Part shown: positions 52,057 to 63,872 of the stretch, in pieces
How the letters are laid out: the number at the start of each line of letters is the position of its first letter
Position numbering within the stretch: the stretch's first letter is position 1
The notes under the pieces: model-generated
The model's input: the letters and a program-made list of their open reading frames with translations, nothing else
What the model was told of the DNA's origin: nothing
Databases searched by the model: none
Position numbers and translations under genes: made by a program
Source of the DNA: Prostheceraeus crozeri
Taxonomy: Eukaryota > Platyhelminthes > Polycladida > Euryleptidae
Length of the DNA stretch: 64,000 nucleotides
Assembly (NCBI GenBank): GCA_907163375.1
Contig: CAJQUW010005783.1
Coordinates: forward strand, 62,001-126,000
Direction: 5' to 3'

Positions 52057-54250
52057 CACCATGGAAACGAAAGGTCATTTAAATGGACCCAAGAAGCGGA
52101 CAAAGCCTATAACGCCTTAGTTAACGCTCTCGTCTCCGAGCCTACCCTCAAGAGTTTTGACATCAATCGTCCATCGGAACTTTACGTTGATGCGTCCGAA
52201 GTTGCTGTGGATGCAGTTTTGGAACAGTGCGGGCATCCAATCATCTTCATATCGCGACGACTGTCACAGGCGGAACAAAACTACTCCCAAACCCAACGTG
52301 AAGCTCTCGCCATCGTTTGGGCCATTAAACGAATGCACAAATACTTGTTCGGCAAACGGTTCAAAATTGTTACTGACCATAAAGCCCTGGAATTCATTTT
52401 TAACCCTACGGCTTCGATCTCTAAGGCAACTTCCGCCATGCTCCAACGCTGGTCTTTAGATCTCTCCGCGTACGACTACGACATCGAGCATCAAGCCGGC
52501 AAACGAATTCCACAAGCTGACTATCTTTCGAGATTTGCACACAAAGAATCGCCATCTGAAGATCCAGAAACCGCACTATTCACCAATCCGCTGCCCATCA
52601 ACCGTAATCTACTGATTCAGGAAACTAAGATCGTTTACGGTCCCATAATTTCTGCTGTTCGCAATGGATGGTCAACTTCAGCCAAACGACGTTTCACTGA
52701 GCTGTACGCTCAAAGGCATCACTTGTCTTTGGACTCCGACGGTGTACTTCTCGTCAACGAACTCACCCTGATTCCTCCTTCCTGCCGGCAATCAATGTTA
52801 AACCACCTGCATCTCGGACACCTGGGTCGCGATAAAATGAAATCCCTGTCCAGACTCCTCTGTTATTGGCCGAACATCAGCTCTGACATCGCACTTTTCG
52901 TGAGCAATTGCATGCGATGCAAGGTCAAGCCTAGAACACATCCTAATTGGAAGCCTTGGCCAACTCCTTTCTCGCCAATGCAGCGTGTTCACGCTGACTA
53001 TTGTGGACCCATACTTCACAAATATTACGCTCTCGTGGTTCAAGACTCGTACTCGAAATTCCCTGAGGTGTTCTTTACCGAAAATGCAACGGCATCCTTC
53101 TCGAAAGCCTGTTTCCAGACCATGTTTGCGAGGGAAGGAATACCCCAAGTCATCGTTACTGACAATGGAACGCATTTTGCGGCGACTGAATTACAGTCCT
53201 GGTTGAAATCAGTTGGTTGCCAACCTGTCTTTACTCCTCCCAGGCATCCGTGCTCGTACGGTCAAGCTGAAAGCTTCGTAAAAACTTTGAAGAATGCAAT
53301 CACTGCGAACCAACCAACTAACCTTGAAGAACTTCAATCCAGTGTCTCAACCTTTTTATTACACTACAGAAACGCGGTACATCCAGCAACTGGGAAGAAT
53401 CCTGCCATCTTATTTAAGGGACGCAATTTACGAACCTCGGCAAACCTTGATACAACTAATGTTATTTCCTTTCGAGGAAACAACTCTCGGCCCTGTCACG
53501 GCATACTCATTCGGAAGCTGGGTGAACGTCTCTTCTACGTTTTGGACAGTGAGGACGGAAGTGTTCATAAGCGACATATAGACCAAGTTCAAATAGCATC
53601 TCAGACACATGACGACACACGCTCATTAGAACACACCTTTACACACCCACATCTACATGGTGATTCCACACCTGTACTTAACAGACTTCCTACTGCAACT
53701 GAAGTCTCTGGAATGCCTCGGATAACTCAAGAGACACTTCGAGTTACTCCTCCTGTGGTCGATGGTCCTCCTCCTCCTCTGATCAATAGTCCTCCTCCAG
53801 TGGTCAATCTTCCAATGGTGAAGCACTCATCTCCTCCTACTACTCTAAGGACGGTCGGTCCTTCTTCACCTGCGATGCGATCCCCTCAACCTTCTCACGC
53901 TCCACCTCGGCGTAGCCAACGTACTCGAAAAGCACCGGAAAGACTGGATCTTTGAAGAGGGAAGATCTGCTACAGCAACAGCTGATTACGAAACTTTAAA
54001 TTTCGCGCCTATGTTTAAGTGATTATCTCCAAATTTATTATTGTCAAATTCGAGAGAATCAATTTTGATCACGTACACATATATTATTTGTGTAAATTTA
54101 TTGACTCGTGTTTCTTGTTAAAATGTGGTCGCATACAAAATACACTATGTTCCGTTATAAATGTTCACTCATTGAATGATATATAAACCGAAGATTTTCT
54201 TCAATAAATTGTCATCTGACCACTTGGCTTGTTTTTGAATATTCCACTAT
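52057..54250 (+). mobile_element. Ty3/gypsy remnant (RNase H to probable 3' LTR)
   Basis: The right part of a Ty3/gypsy retrotransposon: RNase H, H2C2 integrase zinc domain, integrase core, GPY-like part and a proline-rich tail, then a purine tract (GAAGAGGGAAGA near 53953). A probable LTR follows, about 53968-54250, with a TATATAAA at 54180 and AATAAA near 54203. Gag, protease and RT are absent and no left LTR is in the window, so LTR limits are tentative. It adjoins dispersed repeat copy 2. It belongs to a different family from the element at 55213. Broken (left part missing); few breaks in what remains. Confidence 0.8.
52073..53955 (+). pseudogene. Ty3/gypsy Pol part: RNase H and integrase
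   Basis: RNase H motifs (ELYVDASEVAVDAVLEQ, SQTQREALAIVWAI, KIVTDHKALEFIF, PQADYLSRF) lie at about 52170-52540. The integrase zinc finger (HLHLGHLGRDKMKSL ... CMRC) is at about 52800-52920. The DDE core (VHADYCGPILHKYYALVVQDSYSKFPEV, VIVTDNGTHF, AESFVKTLKNAI) runs to about 53300, followed by a C-terminal domain. The last 80 residues are rich in Pro-Pro-Pro and Ser. Fossil part of a Pol polyprotein. Confidence 0.85.
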
Positions 54251-55208
54251 TCAAACAAGAAGCGCTTAAGATAAGAAGCGCAGACGGGGATTAGTACGCC
54301 TAAAATATTGCTGTTTATCTCCGATGAGCGTGACTGTGCTTGCACTGATGGAATTTCTGCTAAAGCAAGCTACATCAAGAAAATTCACATCTAAAAAATT
54401 GAAATTCTGCAATGAATTTTTTCCTTACTATTTGGCTGCACGCTGATTCTGCTCAGATGTCTGCAATTGACAATAATGAAGCTGTTGCAAAATGAATTGG
54501 TGATGTTGGTGCATGTTCAGCAATTTCCATTCCCTGCCTGTTGTCGAGCCCTTGTCCGGATTTAGCTGTGTTACTGTTAAAAGCTTACAAAAGGCGGGAG
54601 CATGGCATAGCTGCTGCAGGCGATTCATTGAAGCCAATCAAGAGGATGGATGGTTGATTTTTTAATTTTGGTGCCATCATTTGAGTTTATTGCCTCTCTG
54701 AACTCAAATGTTGCAAAAATTAGGGCTTATTATGTTAGTACTTTTGTTTGAATAATTTAGCAAAATTACTTGTATTTCAAGGTAGTTGTTTAATTTATCA
54801 GATGATTTGAAGTTTTGTAAGCTATAACTGCAATTCAGTAAATAAATTATACTACTGATTAAAAAACGGACCAATCATGGAACATTTTTCTAAACATTTG
54901 CAAATGCTTTTTCAAAGTCGAATACGTCTATTGACGAAGGTATCAGCCACGCACACGGCATGTTTCAAGGCAGCAGGTAAAGTAAGTAGCTTTTATTTCA
55001 TTGCAATGAATGTTCAGTCTTATTGCAGGAAGTTAGATCAGTGGAATCGGCTTGCAGACTGATGGACGGAGCTTATGATTGCTTGGCTTAGTTAGGAACA
55101 GCCCTTTATAGATTACTAAAGAATAGAAGGGAATGCTATGTGTAGGGCACTGTGTAGATACAGTAGATGAATAATGAGCAATGAATAAGCAGATGTTGGT
55201 GGAATGGC
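54251..55208. other. Gene-free flank between two gypsy elements
   Basis: No recognised gene; frames at 54428-54637 and 54877-55062 have no domain. Ends in the TATG target of the next element. Confidence 0.5.
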
Positions 55209-55212
55209 TATG

Positions 55213-56151
55213 TGTAACAGGGTTGCTTATTTGTTTATATGTAGTAAAATTATAACTAGTACTTAACGTAAATATTTTAATTATAGGTGTTGGTATTTTC
55301 ACTATTGATGTGAAGAACTAAATTGTATATAGGTATTGCTCACAAATCTGGGAGCATTGGCGCAATTTTCTGGTGAAGGGTTGTAAAGTTATATCACATT
55401 CAAGTGATAATTGAGGATTTCACGGACATGTATATATTGTATATAATTGTAAGGTGTTGGTGGCTTCCGATTTATGGGGTTTTGGGTGGTTTCTGGGTAA
55501 AAGTATAGGCAAACATAAGATAAACATGAATTAAGTATTCCTGGTGTTAGAATGTACCATTTTATTATAAATGCAATGAGTAAAGCTCACGGCGGCTAGC
55601 GTGCGCGGTCAACCAAAAACGTTGCTCTCTTAAAATTATACGGCTGATGGTAAGTCACTGCTCTCAACTGAACTAAGAAGTTTTAGGCAAGTGGCGTAGG
55701 TTTATGACATAGGTTTATGATATTTCCTTTGCGGCTAATTAATTAATCGTAAGCAGCATTATAACTTTGCCGTCGCATCTGCGGGTTACGATATATGTAA
55801 GAAGTTAGCAAGACTTAATTTCAGCTGAATTAGGAGGTTGGGGTTTTATGATACTTCTATTTCAGCTTATTAACTGCTACCCACAACCGTTATAACGTAC
55901 CTGGGTAATACCCACAGATTCATTCGAGTTAGGGTATTACCTATAATACCTAGTAACTGGTAGGGCAGGGTTAATAACTAACCAGGCGCATCTTCGAGTG
56001 ACGTTCGCGTGGCTGCTCCGGTGCTCGTCCACATCATAAAGGATTCGACGTGGTTAACTTGGAATAACCGGATCGTGATACGGAGACTGGTAGGTTTCTT
56101 ACTGTAGTAATCAAATTGGATTAAGGGTCTCTCATAGCTCGGTCTGTTACA
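55213..56151 (+). repeat. 5' LTR
   Basis: 939 bp, starting TGTAACAGGG and ending GGTCTGTTACA (TG...CA, with TGTAACA/TGTTACA as short inverted ends). Nearly identical to the 3' LTR. It is expected to hold the promoter; a TATAAAT-like string occurs near 55565. Confidence 0.95.
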
Positions 56152-56152
56152 C

Positions 56153-56172
56153 TGGTGGCAGCGGTTAAAACC
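56153..56172 (+). other. Probable primer-binding site
   Basis: TGGTGGCAGCGGTTAAAACC starts one base after the LTR, the usual place for the tRNA 3'-end complement (beginning TGG). The tRNA partner was not identified. Confidence 0.6.
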
Positions 56173-56189
56173 CATACCAAATTGAGAAA

Positions 56190-57530
56190 TGGCTTTTAGT
56201 CCAAGTGTTGACTTATTTGAAACTGGCGACAGTGGGTTGTTTTTTTCGAATACACAAACTGACGCTGTCCGTGGTTTCCCACTTTTGGATAATGAAGTTC
56301 CAACCTAGTCCATGCCACCTCTTACGCCAAGTAGTTCAAATGTTGATTGCATTTATAAAAAAATAGGCAAGGTTGAACAAGGGATTGGGGAATTGACCAG
56401 TCGTTTAGAGCACTTAATGGAATATCAGAAAAGCACCAAGAAAGAGAAAATTCCAGATGATTTGTCTCAGCTGCAAAAGTTTAACGGTCAAATCGATTTT
56501 CATAGATGGGTTAAGTCATTTGAATTTCTCTCGGCTGACCTTTCTGACGAGAAGAAATTACGCGTTTTGGTTGTAAAAACCGTGGGTAAGGCCAATGAGA
56601 TTGTTATAGATAAGGCAGGGACACACACATATAGTGAGATTGTCGCGGATTTGAGCAATCGATTTTCACTTTCAGGACTGCCGTGGAAGCGGAGACAGCT
56701 TATGATTCTAGAACACGTCGTTCAGCAGAGTCGGTTAGGGATTTTGCAGATGATTTATTAAGAATCGGAGCCCAGGCATTTCCTAGAATGACTGAAGTGG
56801 AACTACGCGAAAAGATTATGCATACCATGATGGTGCGCGAAGCTAATCGGGACGTGAAACTTTCAATGAGTCGATTTCCACCATCATCGTTGAGTAATTA
56901 CTTGGATATTGTCGAGGGATTTGAAAGAATCGATAAACCCAGTACTACCACCGGTGGTACTGTTTCTCCCGTCCGACCAGTTATAACTGCTGTTGCGTGT
57001 AGTAATTCAGGCATTCGTTGCTTTAAATGTCAAGAATTCGGTCATATCGCTCGGGGTTGTCCCAAGTCTGTTAACGTCTTCCAACGGACCATGTCATGGC
57101 CGTCTCAGACTCCACGTCAAACTATGAACAGGCCGACAAATTCAACGTTTTTTCAGCAACCGTTCTATCGGTCACAAGCGGGTTTAATTAATGCGCCATC
57201 GAACGTTCAGCCCGCAGTTCCGCAAGTAAGACCAATTTTGGGTCCTGATACAACGGTATCTCGGTCAACACTCCCAAGGGAATCGAGGTTGCCTGTTGTC
57301 GAGCAACCCACCAGTTATGAAAACACGGCTCAAAAATTGACTGGATTTCCGGGACAAAATACTACGTATACTGGGTTGCCGATGCATTGGCATCGAGCTG
57401 TCAGCCATAGCAAAATAGGCCCACTGATGCTTTGCAGCCTACTTTAACTGCTCGGCAGGGTCCATGTTATAATTGTGGACAGTATGGACACTTAGCTCGT
57501 AATTGTCCTCAGGGAAACGAGCAGCGGCGA
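56190..57530 (+). pseudogene. Gag region of the gypsy-TatD element
   Basis: A coiled-coil-like N-terminal part (KIGKVEQGIGELTSRLEHLMEYQ) is followed by a retrotransposon-Gag-type helical domain (FNGQIDFHRWVKSFEFLSADLSDE, later SAESVRDFADDLLRIG and FPRMTEVELREKIM). Two CCHC zinc knuckles follow (CFKCQEFGHIARGC near 57020 and CYNCGQYGHLARNC near 57470). Gag forms the particle and binds the RNA. A Gln/Pro/Thr-rich stretch separates the knuckles. Broken or frame-changing in about one or two places. Confidence 0.85.
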
Positions 57531-57579
57531 TAGATACGTCCCGGCCTCTCGCCGGCTCTCGTTTGAAACGGGACTCAGC

Positions 57580-58200
57580 AAATATAGCAGAAATTCTTGT
57601 TGGTGACCAGATAGTTAAAGCTCTGGTTGATACCGGGGCAGATGTGTCGGTATGTAATAGTATATTAGTGCATGATCAGCATATTATCCCGATTCCTAAT
57701 GTGTCCTGTATTCAAACTGCAAATGGCGAAAAACTTCATATTTTGGGAACTACTGTCATTTATTTTCAGATAGGAATTTGCACAGTATATCACACTTTTT
57801 TTGTTTCTGCCAATCTATCCACTAACATGGTTTTAGGAATGGATTTCCTAGGTGATTATGACGGTGACGTGGACGTGAGCACTAAAACCTTGCATTTACC
57901 TCGACTGGGTGTTCAAGTACCTCTTCGCGAACGTCGTACTACGAACACTGTGCTTTTTAAAATCGCTATCAATAATACAGTTGTTCTTCAGCCGCACTCA
58001 GAACAGCTGCTTTCAGCAAGAATTTTGATGAAAGGAAAGTGTCCAGAACCGTTAACGGGTATGGTCATGCCCAGTTCAGAGACGGACGATCTTGGCGTGT
58101 TTGTTCTGCCGACAATTTCGACCGTTAAGAAAAAGGAAGTCACCATATCTGTTTGCAACAACTCTTTGCAACATGTTACTCTAAAGAAAATACAGCAGTA
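57580..58200 (+). other. Aspartic protease part of Pol
   Basis: ALVDTGADVSVC near 57625 is the D(T/S)GA signature of retropepsins, followed by the flap-like region and LGMDFLGDYDG near 57835, which matches the usual ILGxDFL. The remaining residues to about 58200 form a linker to RT. It cleaves Gag and Pol in the family. Confidence 0.88.
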
Positions 58201-58349
58201 GCCAATTTCGAATTGATTTCCGCAATGTATGATAGCGTAAATTATATTCAAGACGTTTTTCCAAGTGATGTTGCAGCTCAAGTAAATCATGTGACTCTTG
58301 AGTCGCAATCAGAGGAGCAGTCTTCCGAATTAACTGCTCAAGAACGTCA

Positions 58350-59750
58350 AGAATTGGATAGCATACTTAAATCGTATGCTGACGTGTTTATGGCAGAAGG
58401 AAAGCCATTAGGTAGGGCAGTGAACGCTCAGCATTTTATAAATACTGGGGATCACCCTCCTATTCGTCAACCTTGTCGACGGGTTCCACCCTCTCAGAAG
58501 TTAGAAGTTAGCCGCCAAATACAGGAAATGTTGGATCAAGGCGTTGTTTCACATAGTAGTAGTCCCTGGGCTAGTCCCATCGTTCTTGTCCAGAAGAAAG
58601 ACGGGACTTTGAGATTTTGTGTTGATTTTCGAAAATTGAATCAATGTTGCCGATACGATAGCTATCCCTTGCCCAGGGTCGATGATGCTTTGGATTCTAT
58701 GGGAGGGGCTCAATACTTTTCGGTACTTGATTTGAAGTCTGGTTATTGGCAGATTCCCTTGGCGGAGGAGGATAAAGCAAAGTCTGCATTTGTTTGTCCA
58801 CAGGGTCTTTATGAGTTCAATGTTCTTCCATTCGGTCTGGCGTCAGCTCCTCCCACTTTTCAGCGCATGATGGACGAGAAGTTGAGAGGGTTAATTGGAG
58901 AAATTTGTTTAGTCTACCTTGACGATATTATTATTTTTAGTCGTAGTTGGCAAGATCATTTGTGTGATATTCAATTGGTATTAGACAGACTGCGACTTGC
59001 TAATCTGCAACTCAATACTAAAAAGTGCCAATGGGGACTTAGCTCTGTCAAGTATCTTGGTCACATCGTGACGTCTCAAGGTATTAAGACTGATCCTGAA
59101 AAGACAAACAGAGTTAAAGAATGGCCGACGCCAGCAACTGCTAAGCAAGTACGAGAATTTTTAGGTTTAGCGTCTTATTATCGCAGATTTGTGCAAGACT
59201 TTGCGAGATTAGCTAAACCGTTGCACGAATTAACTAACAAAGACAATACTTTTGTGTGGACTGATCGTTGTCAGGAAGCGTTTGACTCTCTTAAACGCTG
59301 TTTAACATCCACTCCGATTTTAACCATGCCAGATTTCACTGAGGCTGGTGGTGCTTTCATTCTTGATACTGATGCCTCTGGCTACGCCATAGGTGCTGTC
59401 CTCTCACAAGTACAGCATGATGGAAAGGAAAGGGTTATTGCGTATGCAAGCAAAACTTTGAATCGAGCTCAAACTTCCTACGCCCCTACGAAAAGGGAGA
59501 TGCTTGCCCTAGTAACATTCATCGACCACTTTCACGTATACTTGACGGGTAAAAAGTTTTTAGCACGAACAGATCACAAAGCACTTGAATGGTTGAAATG
59601 CTTCAAAGAGCCTAGAGGGATGCTTGCGCGCTGGTTGCAAATTTTGGAAGAATTTGATTTCGATTGCTTATACCGCGCCGGAACCTCGCACAAAAACGCA
59701 GATGCTCTCTCTCGCTTGACTAATGCGCCAGACGAAGGGACGTCAGACCC
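58350..59750 (+). other. Reverse transcriptase and RNase H parts of Pol
   Basis: RT motifs: SSSPWASPIVLVQKKDGTLR (about 58555), CVDFRKLN, FSVLDLKSGYWQIPL, LPFGLASAPPTFQRMM, YLDDIIIFS (about 58914) and KYLGHIVTSQGI. RNase H motifs: FILDTDASGYAIGAVLSQ (about 59360), PTKREMLALVTFIDHF, RTDHKALEWL (about 59568) and NADALSRL. Together they copy the RNA into DNA and remove the template. The sequence type places it in Ty3/gypsy (Metaviridae). Confidence 0.93.
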
Positions 59751-60049
59751 TCCGAATCGCATGGATGGTGATGATGTTGTTATTTTTAGTCTATGGTCCC
59801 CAGGGGCTGGGGTAGATGAAATGAAACGCAAGACTTCGGCTGATCAAGACTTGGCGCAAATTCTGTTCTGGAAAACTCGTTTATCATCTTCCGACAAGCC
59901 ATCTCCTAGACAACTGGAAACATGCTCACAGGAAATAAAGAACATTGTTCGATTTTGGGAATTTCTTGTTGTGGAAGATGGTCTCTTATATCGGTTAGAT
60001 GGCGATAAGAAAAAAATAATTCCACCAAAAGACGAGCGAATGGCTATTA

Positions 60050-61090
60050 TCAACCAATGTCACTCAGGGATGGGCAATTCTCATTTGGGCCGTGATAAAA
60101 CTTACCACAAACTGCGAGCAAGGTTCTGGTGGCCAGACATGAGACATGATACCACGACGTGTTTGAACAGATGTGAGGTATGCGTTACCTTTAAGGGGCC
60201 TATTCCAAAACTGCGACATCCCATGATGCCAATCGTAGTCGGAAGACCAATGGAATGTGTTGAAGTTGATCTCATAGGTCCACTGCGTAAGACTAAGAGA
60301 GGCAATCGTTACGTCTTGACTATGGTTGACTTATTTTCAAAATGGGCTGAGGCAATTCCCCTTCCTAACAAGGAAACGTCTACGGTAGCTGGGGCATTCC
60401 TTAGAGAATGGGTTTGCCGTCATGGAGTCCCTGATAGAATTCATTCTGATAAGGGACAGAATTTGAATCAAAAATTTTTCGAGAATTGTGTAATCTTTTG
60501 GGTTCCATAAAGTCACGTACCACTGCATATCATCCTCAAGGGAACGGAGGGGTTGAGCGTTTCAATCGAACGTTGAAGCAATTAATGTTGTCCCATGCGG
60601 ATGTAGAGAGAGAGGAATGGGATCTGACACTGTCCTACTGCCTTTGGGCTTATAGGTCCAGTACACACATCACAACAGGGTTCTCTCCTGCGGCCGTCAC
60701 TTATGGGCGAGAAATGAGAATGCCCGTCGATTTCGAACTGGATCTAGACACTGTTGTCGAACGAGAAACCTCCGACTATATCTATGAACTGCAAGAGCAG
60801 CTTGTGCAGACGTGGGAGACGGTGAAAAAATGTGCGGTAGTCGAGCAGGAACGCCAAAAGGAAAGCTATGACAGAAAGACTACAAGTACTTGCAAATACC
60901 AGATGGGTGACTTGGTAATGTATTTCAAAACTGCTGTCCCAAGGGACAAACAAAAGAAATTTTTCAGACCTTGGGTAGGTCCCTGGATCGTGGAAAGACG
61001 ATTCTCAGATAGTACCTACCAGATCAGAGATATTGGCGGCAGGAAAACTTTAGTTACTCATGTTGATAGGTTAAAGAAATTCCCATGTTC
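60050..61090 (+). other. Integrase part of Pol
   Basis: The H2C2 zinc finger (HSGMGNSHLGRDKTYHKL ... CLNRCEVC) is at about 60060-60190. The core includes VEVDLIGPLRKTKRGNRYVLTMVDLFSKWAEAIPL (about 60260), IHSDKGQNL and GGVERFNRTLKQLM (about 60545). The C-terminal GPY/F-like domain has FRPWVGPWIVERRFSDSTYQIRD (about 60965-61030). It inserts the DNA copy with a 4-bp duplication, as seen here. Confidence 0.92.
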
Positions 61091-62105
61091 ACCTCCTATC
61101 TCCCAGCAACGGGTTGGGGAGGTGGAAAGAGGAGAATTACCTACACGATTGTCTGCAGATATCGAAGTAGAAAGTAATGCGACAGATGAGACGGCACAGA
61201 TGATTTGCGATTCGGACTTGGATGGGGACATAGAAAGTAATGTAACAGAAGACACAGTAGAAATGATACAAGACTCTGATCCTGATGCGGGAATTAACAG
61301 CACCAGTAGTGACACTGTCGAAATGATGGACGATGACATGTGTGAAATCGAGATCAATCATATTTCTTTACAGATGGCAACTGCTGCTGTACCAGAAGAT
61401 GGTAAGACTACCAGAGACCAAGTAATAACATTTTTGTTAGCAGGACGGGCTTTGCCCGAATGTCCTGCCGGCTGGAACCGTAAAATGAAAGACAGATGTC
61501 TTTCCCGAGCAGTCGTCCAGGCGGCTCTCATAGCGCCGACTGAACAGCAGTCAGCCCTGCAGGACAGGGTGCGCGAAATATGCTCCAGCTGGTCAGTTCC
61601 TCATCACCAGTTTATGAAGTGCGCCATGCGTATGGGGGATTTGCCGGAGGATACCGGTGATCTCCATCCCAATCGACGGCGGCATGTCCGCAAATTAAAA
61701 GGGCAGCAAAAGGCCCTGCGCTCGGGGAGGGATTCTGACTCTCAGGTGGGGCAGCTGGACGACGCCGTCCTGGTCGTCAGCGCAGAGGAGTCGCGTGGGG
61801 TTATCGACCCGTTGGCTCGGGAGGACCTCCCAGTAGTGATAGGGAATCCAATTCCCACAGTCGCTAGGGGGGTTCGACTAGGTCCGGTTGGTGCTCCGCG
61901 TGATGACGACGTGCGACTGCCAATCATCATAGAGGATCCTCCTCAGCTGGTTGGGCAGGCTGAACCCCTCGGGGCCGGTCTACCTATAGACGCTGAAGAG
62001 GATCGTCCTGATATGATGGCTCGAGGCGATCCGGGGGGCGAAGTTGAGCGCCCAGCTCCTGAGGGTTTGGAAATGCCCGAACTACTGTTACCATCAGGCC
62101 CAACC
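61091..62105 (+). other. Linker region between integrase and TatD-like domain
   Basis: About 340 residues in the same open frame as both neighbours. The first part is acidic with three repeats of an ET/DTVEMIxDSDxD motif (61180-61340). A helical part (61370-61740: TRDQVITFLLAGRALPECPAGW ... QQSALQDRVREICSSW) follows. The last part is rich in Pro, Asp and Gly (61740-62100). No known domain. The acidic repeats suggest local duplication. The helical part might be a domain in its own right. Confidence 0.7.
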
Positions 62106-62107
62106 GT

Positions 62108-62890
62108 TTGGCGAGGTGACTCCCATATTCATTTGTTCGACAGCTGTCGCGCTGCTGGCCTTGCGGGGCATTTGGATGACATGGTGGACGCCATCAACGC
62201 CATGTCATGTATAGTAGATATACGGGACAAAGTTTCTGTCTGGGACGAGTCGGACTTCCAGGATGATTTCCCTAATGTCCGCATCGTCATGGCTTTTGGG
62301 TTGCACCCACGTCATGCTGGAGATTGGTCTCCATCTCTGGAGGCAAGGCTCCGTAGACGTGTGAACTCCAGCCTAAACGTCAGGGCGATCGGAGAGACGG
62401 GAATTGATCTCAAGTGGAACGTCCCAATGGAGGCCCAACGTCGGTGTCTGGCTGACCAGGCACAGCTCGCTTACGAGCTTTCACTTCCTCTCATCCTTCA
62501 CTGCAGGGAGAGGGAGTGGGGGGAAGTAGCTGCCCACAACATCTTGGCAGAGGAGCTGCTGCGGAATGTCAGCGCCGCTCAGATCATCGTCCTCCACTGC
62601 ACGTATGTTGACCGCCAAATAGTGCGCTCACTGGCGGATCTCTTTCGTAATCTCTATTTCAGTATTGCTCCGATTCTCGTAAACGGAATGGGTCACCGAG
62701 ACTGTGCCAAGAGTCAAACCGTTCGGGCCATTCCGCTGGAAAGGATGCTGGTGGAGACCGATGCCCCACATCTGGCAAGAGTTCCTACGGCCACCGATCG
62801 AGTTATAACTAAAATCGCCATGCGTAGAGACATCAACGAAGAGCATCTCCGCAACATTTTAGAAGCCAATTTCAATCGAGCATTCCGACC
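62108..62890 (+). other. TatD-like metal-dependent deoxyribonuclease domain
   Basis: About 260 residues matching the TatD/TATDN fold in full: DSHIHLFDS (two-histidine metal motif), VRIVMAFGLHPRHA, VRAIGETGIDLKW (metal Glu), LPLILHCRE and IIVLHCTYVD (metal His positions), FSIAPI, and MLVETDAPHLARVP (metal Asp). The end IAMRRDINEEHLRNILEANFNRAF is the usual TatD C-terminal helix (A...N..R.F). TatD enzymes are magnesium-dependent 3'-5' exonucleases or endonucleases. The domain lies in one open frame with the linker and integrase C-terminus and stops 37 bp before the 3' LTR, so it belongs to the element. Where it was captured from is unknown; an animal TATDN2-like gene is a reasonable guess. Confidence 0.9.
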
Positions 62891-62916
62891 GTAGAATCGA
62901 GGACGATTCTATTTGT

Positions 62917-62927
62917 AAGGGGGGGAG
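62917..62927 (+). other. Polypurine tract
   Basis: AAGGGGGGGAG lies three bases before the 3' LTR, the expected plus-strand primer site. Confidence 0.85.
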
Positions 62928-62930
62928 TAA

Positions 62931-63868
62931 TGTAACAGGGTTGCTTATTTGTTTATATGTAGTAAAATTATAACTAGTACTTAACGTAAATATTTTAATT
63001 ATAGGTGTTGGTATTTTCACTATTGATGTGAAGAACTAAATTGTATATAGGTATTGCTCACAAATCTGGGAGCATTGGCGCAATTTTCTGGTGAAGGGTT
63101 GTAAAGTTATATCACATTCAAGTGATAATTGAGGATTTCACGGAAATGTATATATTGTATATAATTGTAAGGTGTTGGTGGCTTCCGATTTATGGGGTTT
63201 TGGGTGGTTTCTGGGTAAAAGTATAGGCAAACATAAGATAAACATGAATTAAGTATTCCTGGTGTTAGAATGTACCATTTTATTATAAATGCAATGAGTA
63301 AAGCCCACGGCGGCTAGCGTGCGCGGTCAACCAAAAACGTTGCTCTCTTAAAATTATACGGCTGATGGTAAGTCACTGCTCTCAACTGAACTAAGAAGTT
63401 TTAGGCAAGTGGCGTAGGTTTATGACATAGGTTTATGATATTTCCTTTGCGGCTAATTAATTAATCGTAAGCAGCATTATAACTTTGCCGTCGCATCTGC
63501 GGGTTACGATATATGTAAGAAGTTAGCAAGACTTAATTTCAGCTGAATTAGGAGGTTGGGGTTTTATGATACTTCTATTTCAGCTTATTAACTGCTACCC
63601 ACAACCGTTATAACGTACCTGGGTAATACCCACAGATTCATTCGAGTTAGGGTATTACCTATAATACCTAGTAACTGGTAGGGCAGGGTTAATAACTAAC
63701 CAGGCGCATCTTCGAGTGACGTTCGCGTGGCTGCTCCGGTGCTCGTCCACATCATAAAGGATTCGACGTGGTTAACTTGGAATAACCGGATCGTGATACG
63801 GAGACTGGTAGGTTTCTTACTGTAGTAATCAATTGGATTAAGGGTCTCTCATAGCTCGGTCTGTTACA
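62931..63868 (+). repeat. 3' LTR
   Basis: 938 bp, TGTAACAGGG to GGTCTGTTACA. It differs from the 5' LTR at about three positions. Followed by the duplicated TATG. Confidence 0.95.
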
Positions 63869-63872
63869 TATG

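Larger units (their letters stand above)
55213..63868 (+). mobile_element. Ty3/gypsy LTR retrotransposon with TatD-like domain, complete length
   Basis: An 8656-bp element with LTRs at 55213-56151 and 62931-63868 flanked by TATG (55209-55212 and 63869-63872). Parts in order: primer-binding region, gag with zinc knuckles, protease, RT, RNase H, integrase, a long linker and a TatD-type metallo-nuclease domain, then a polypurine tract. The two LTRs differ at only about three positions in some 939 bp, so the insertion is very young. It looks nearly whole, with about three or four frame interruptions; some may be frame changes the family uses normally. No envelope gene seen. Confidence 0.95.

Noticed and set aside
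61091-62890. Possible envelope gene after integrase in the gypsy element
   Set aside because: No signal peptide, glycosylated ectodomain or transmembrane anchor is seen, and the region ends in a clear TatD-type domain.
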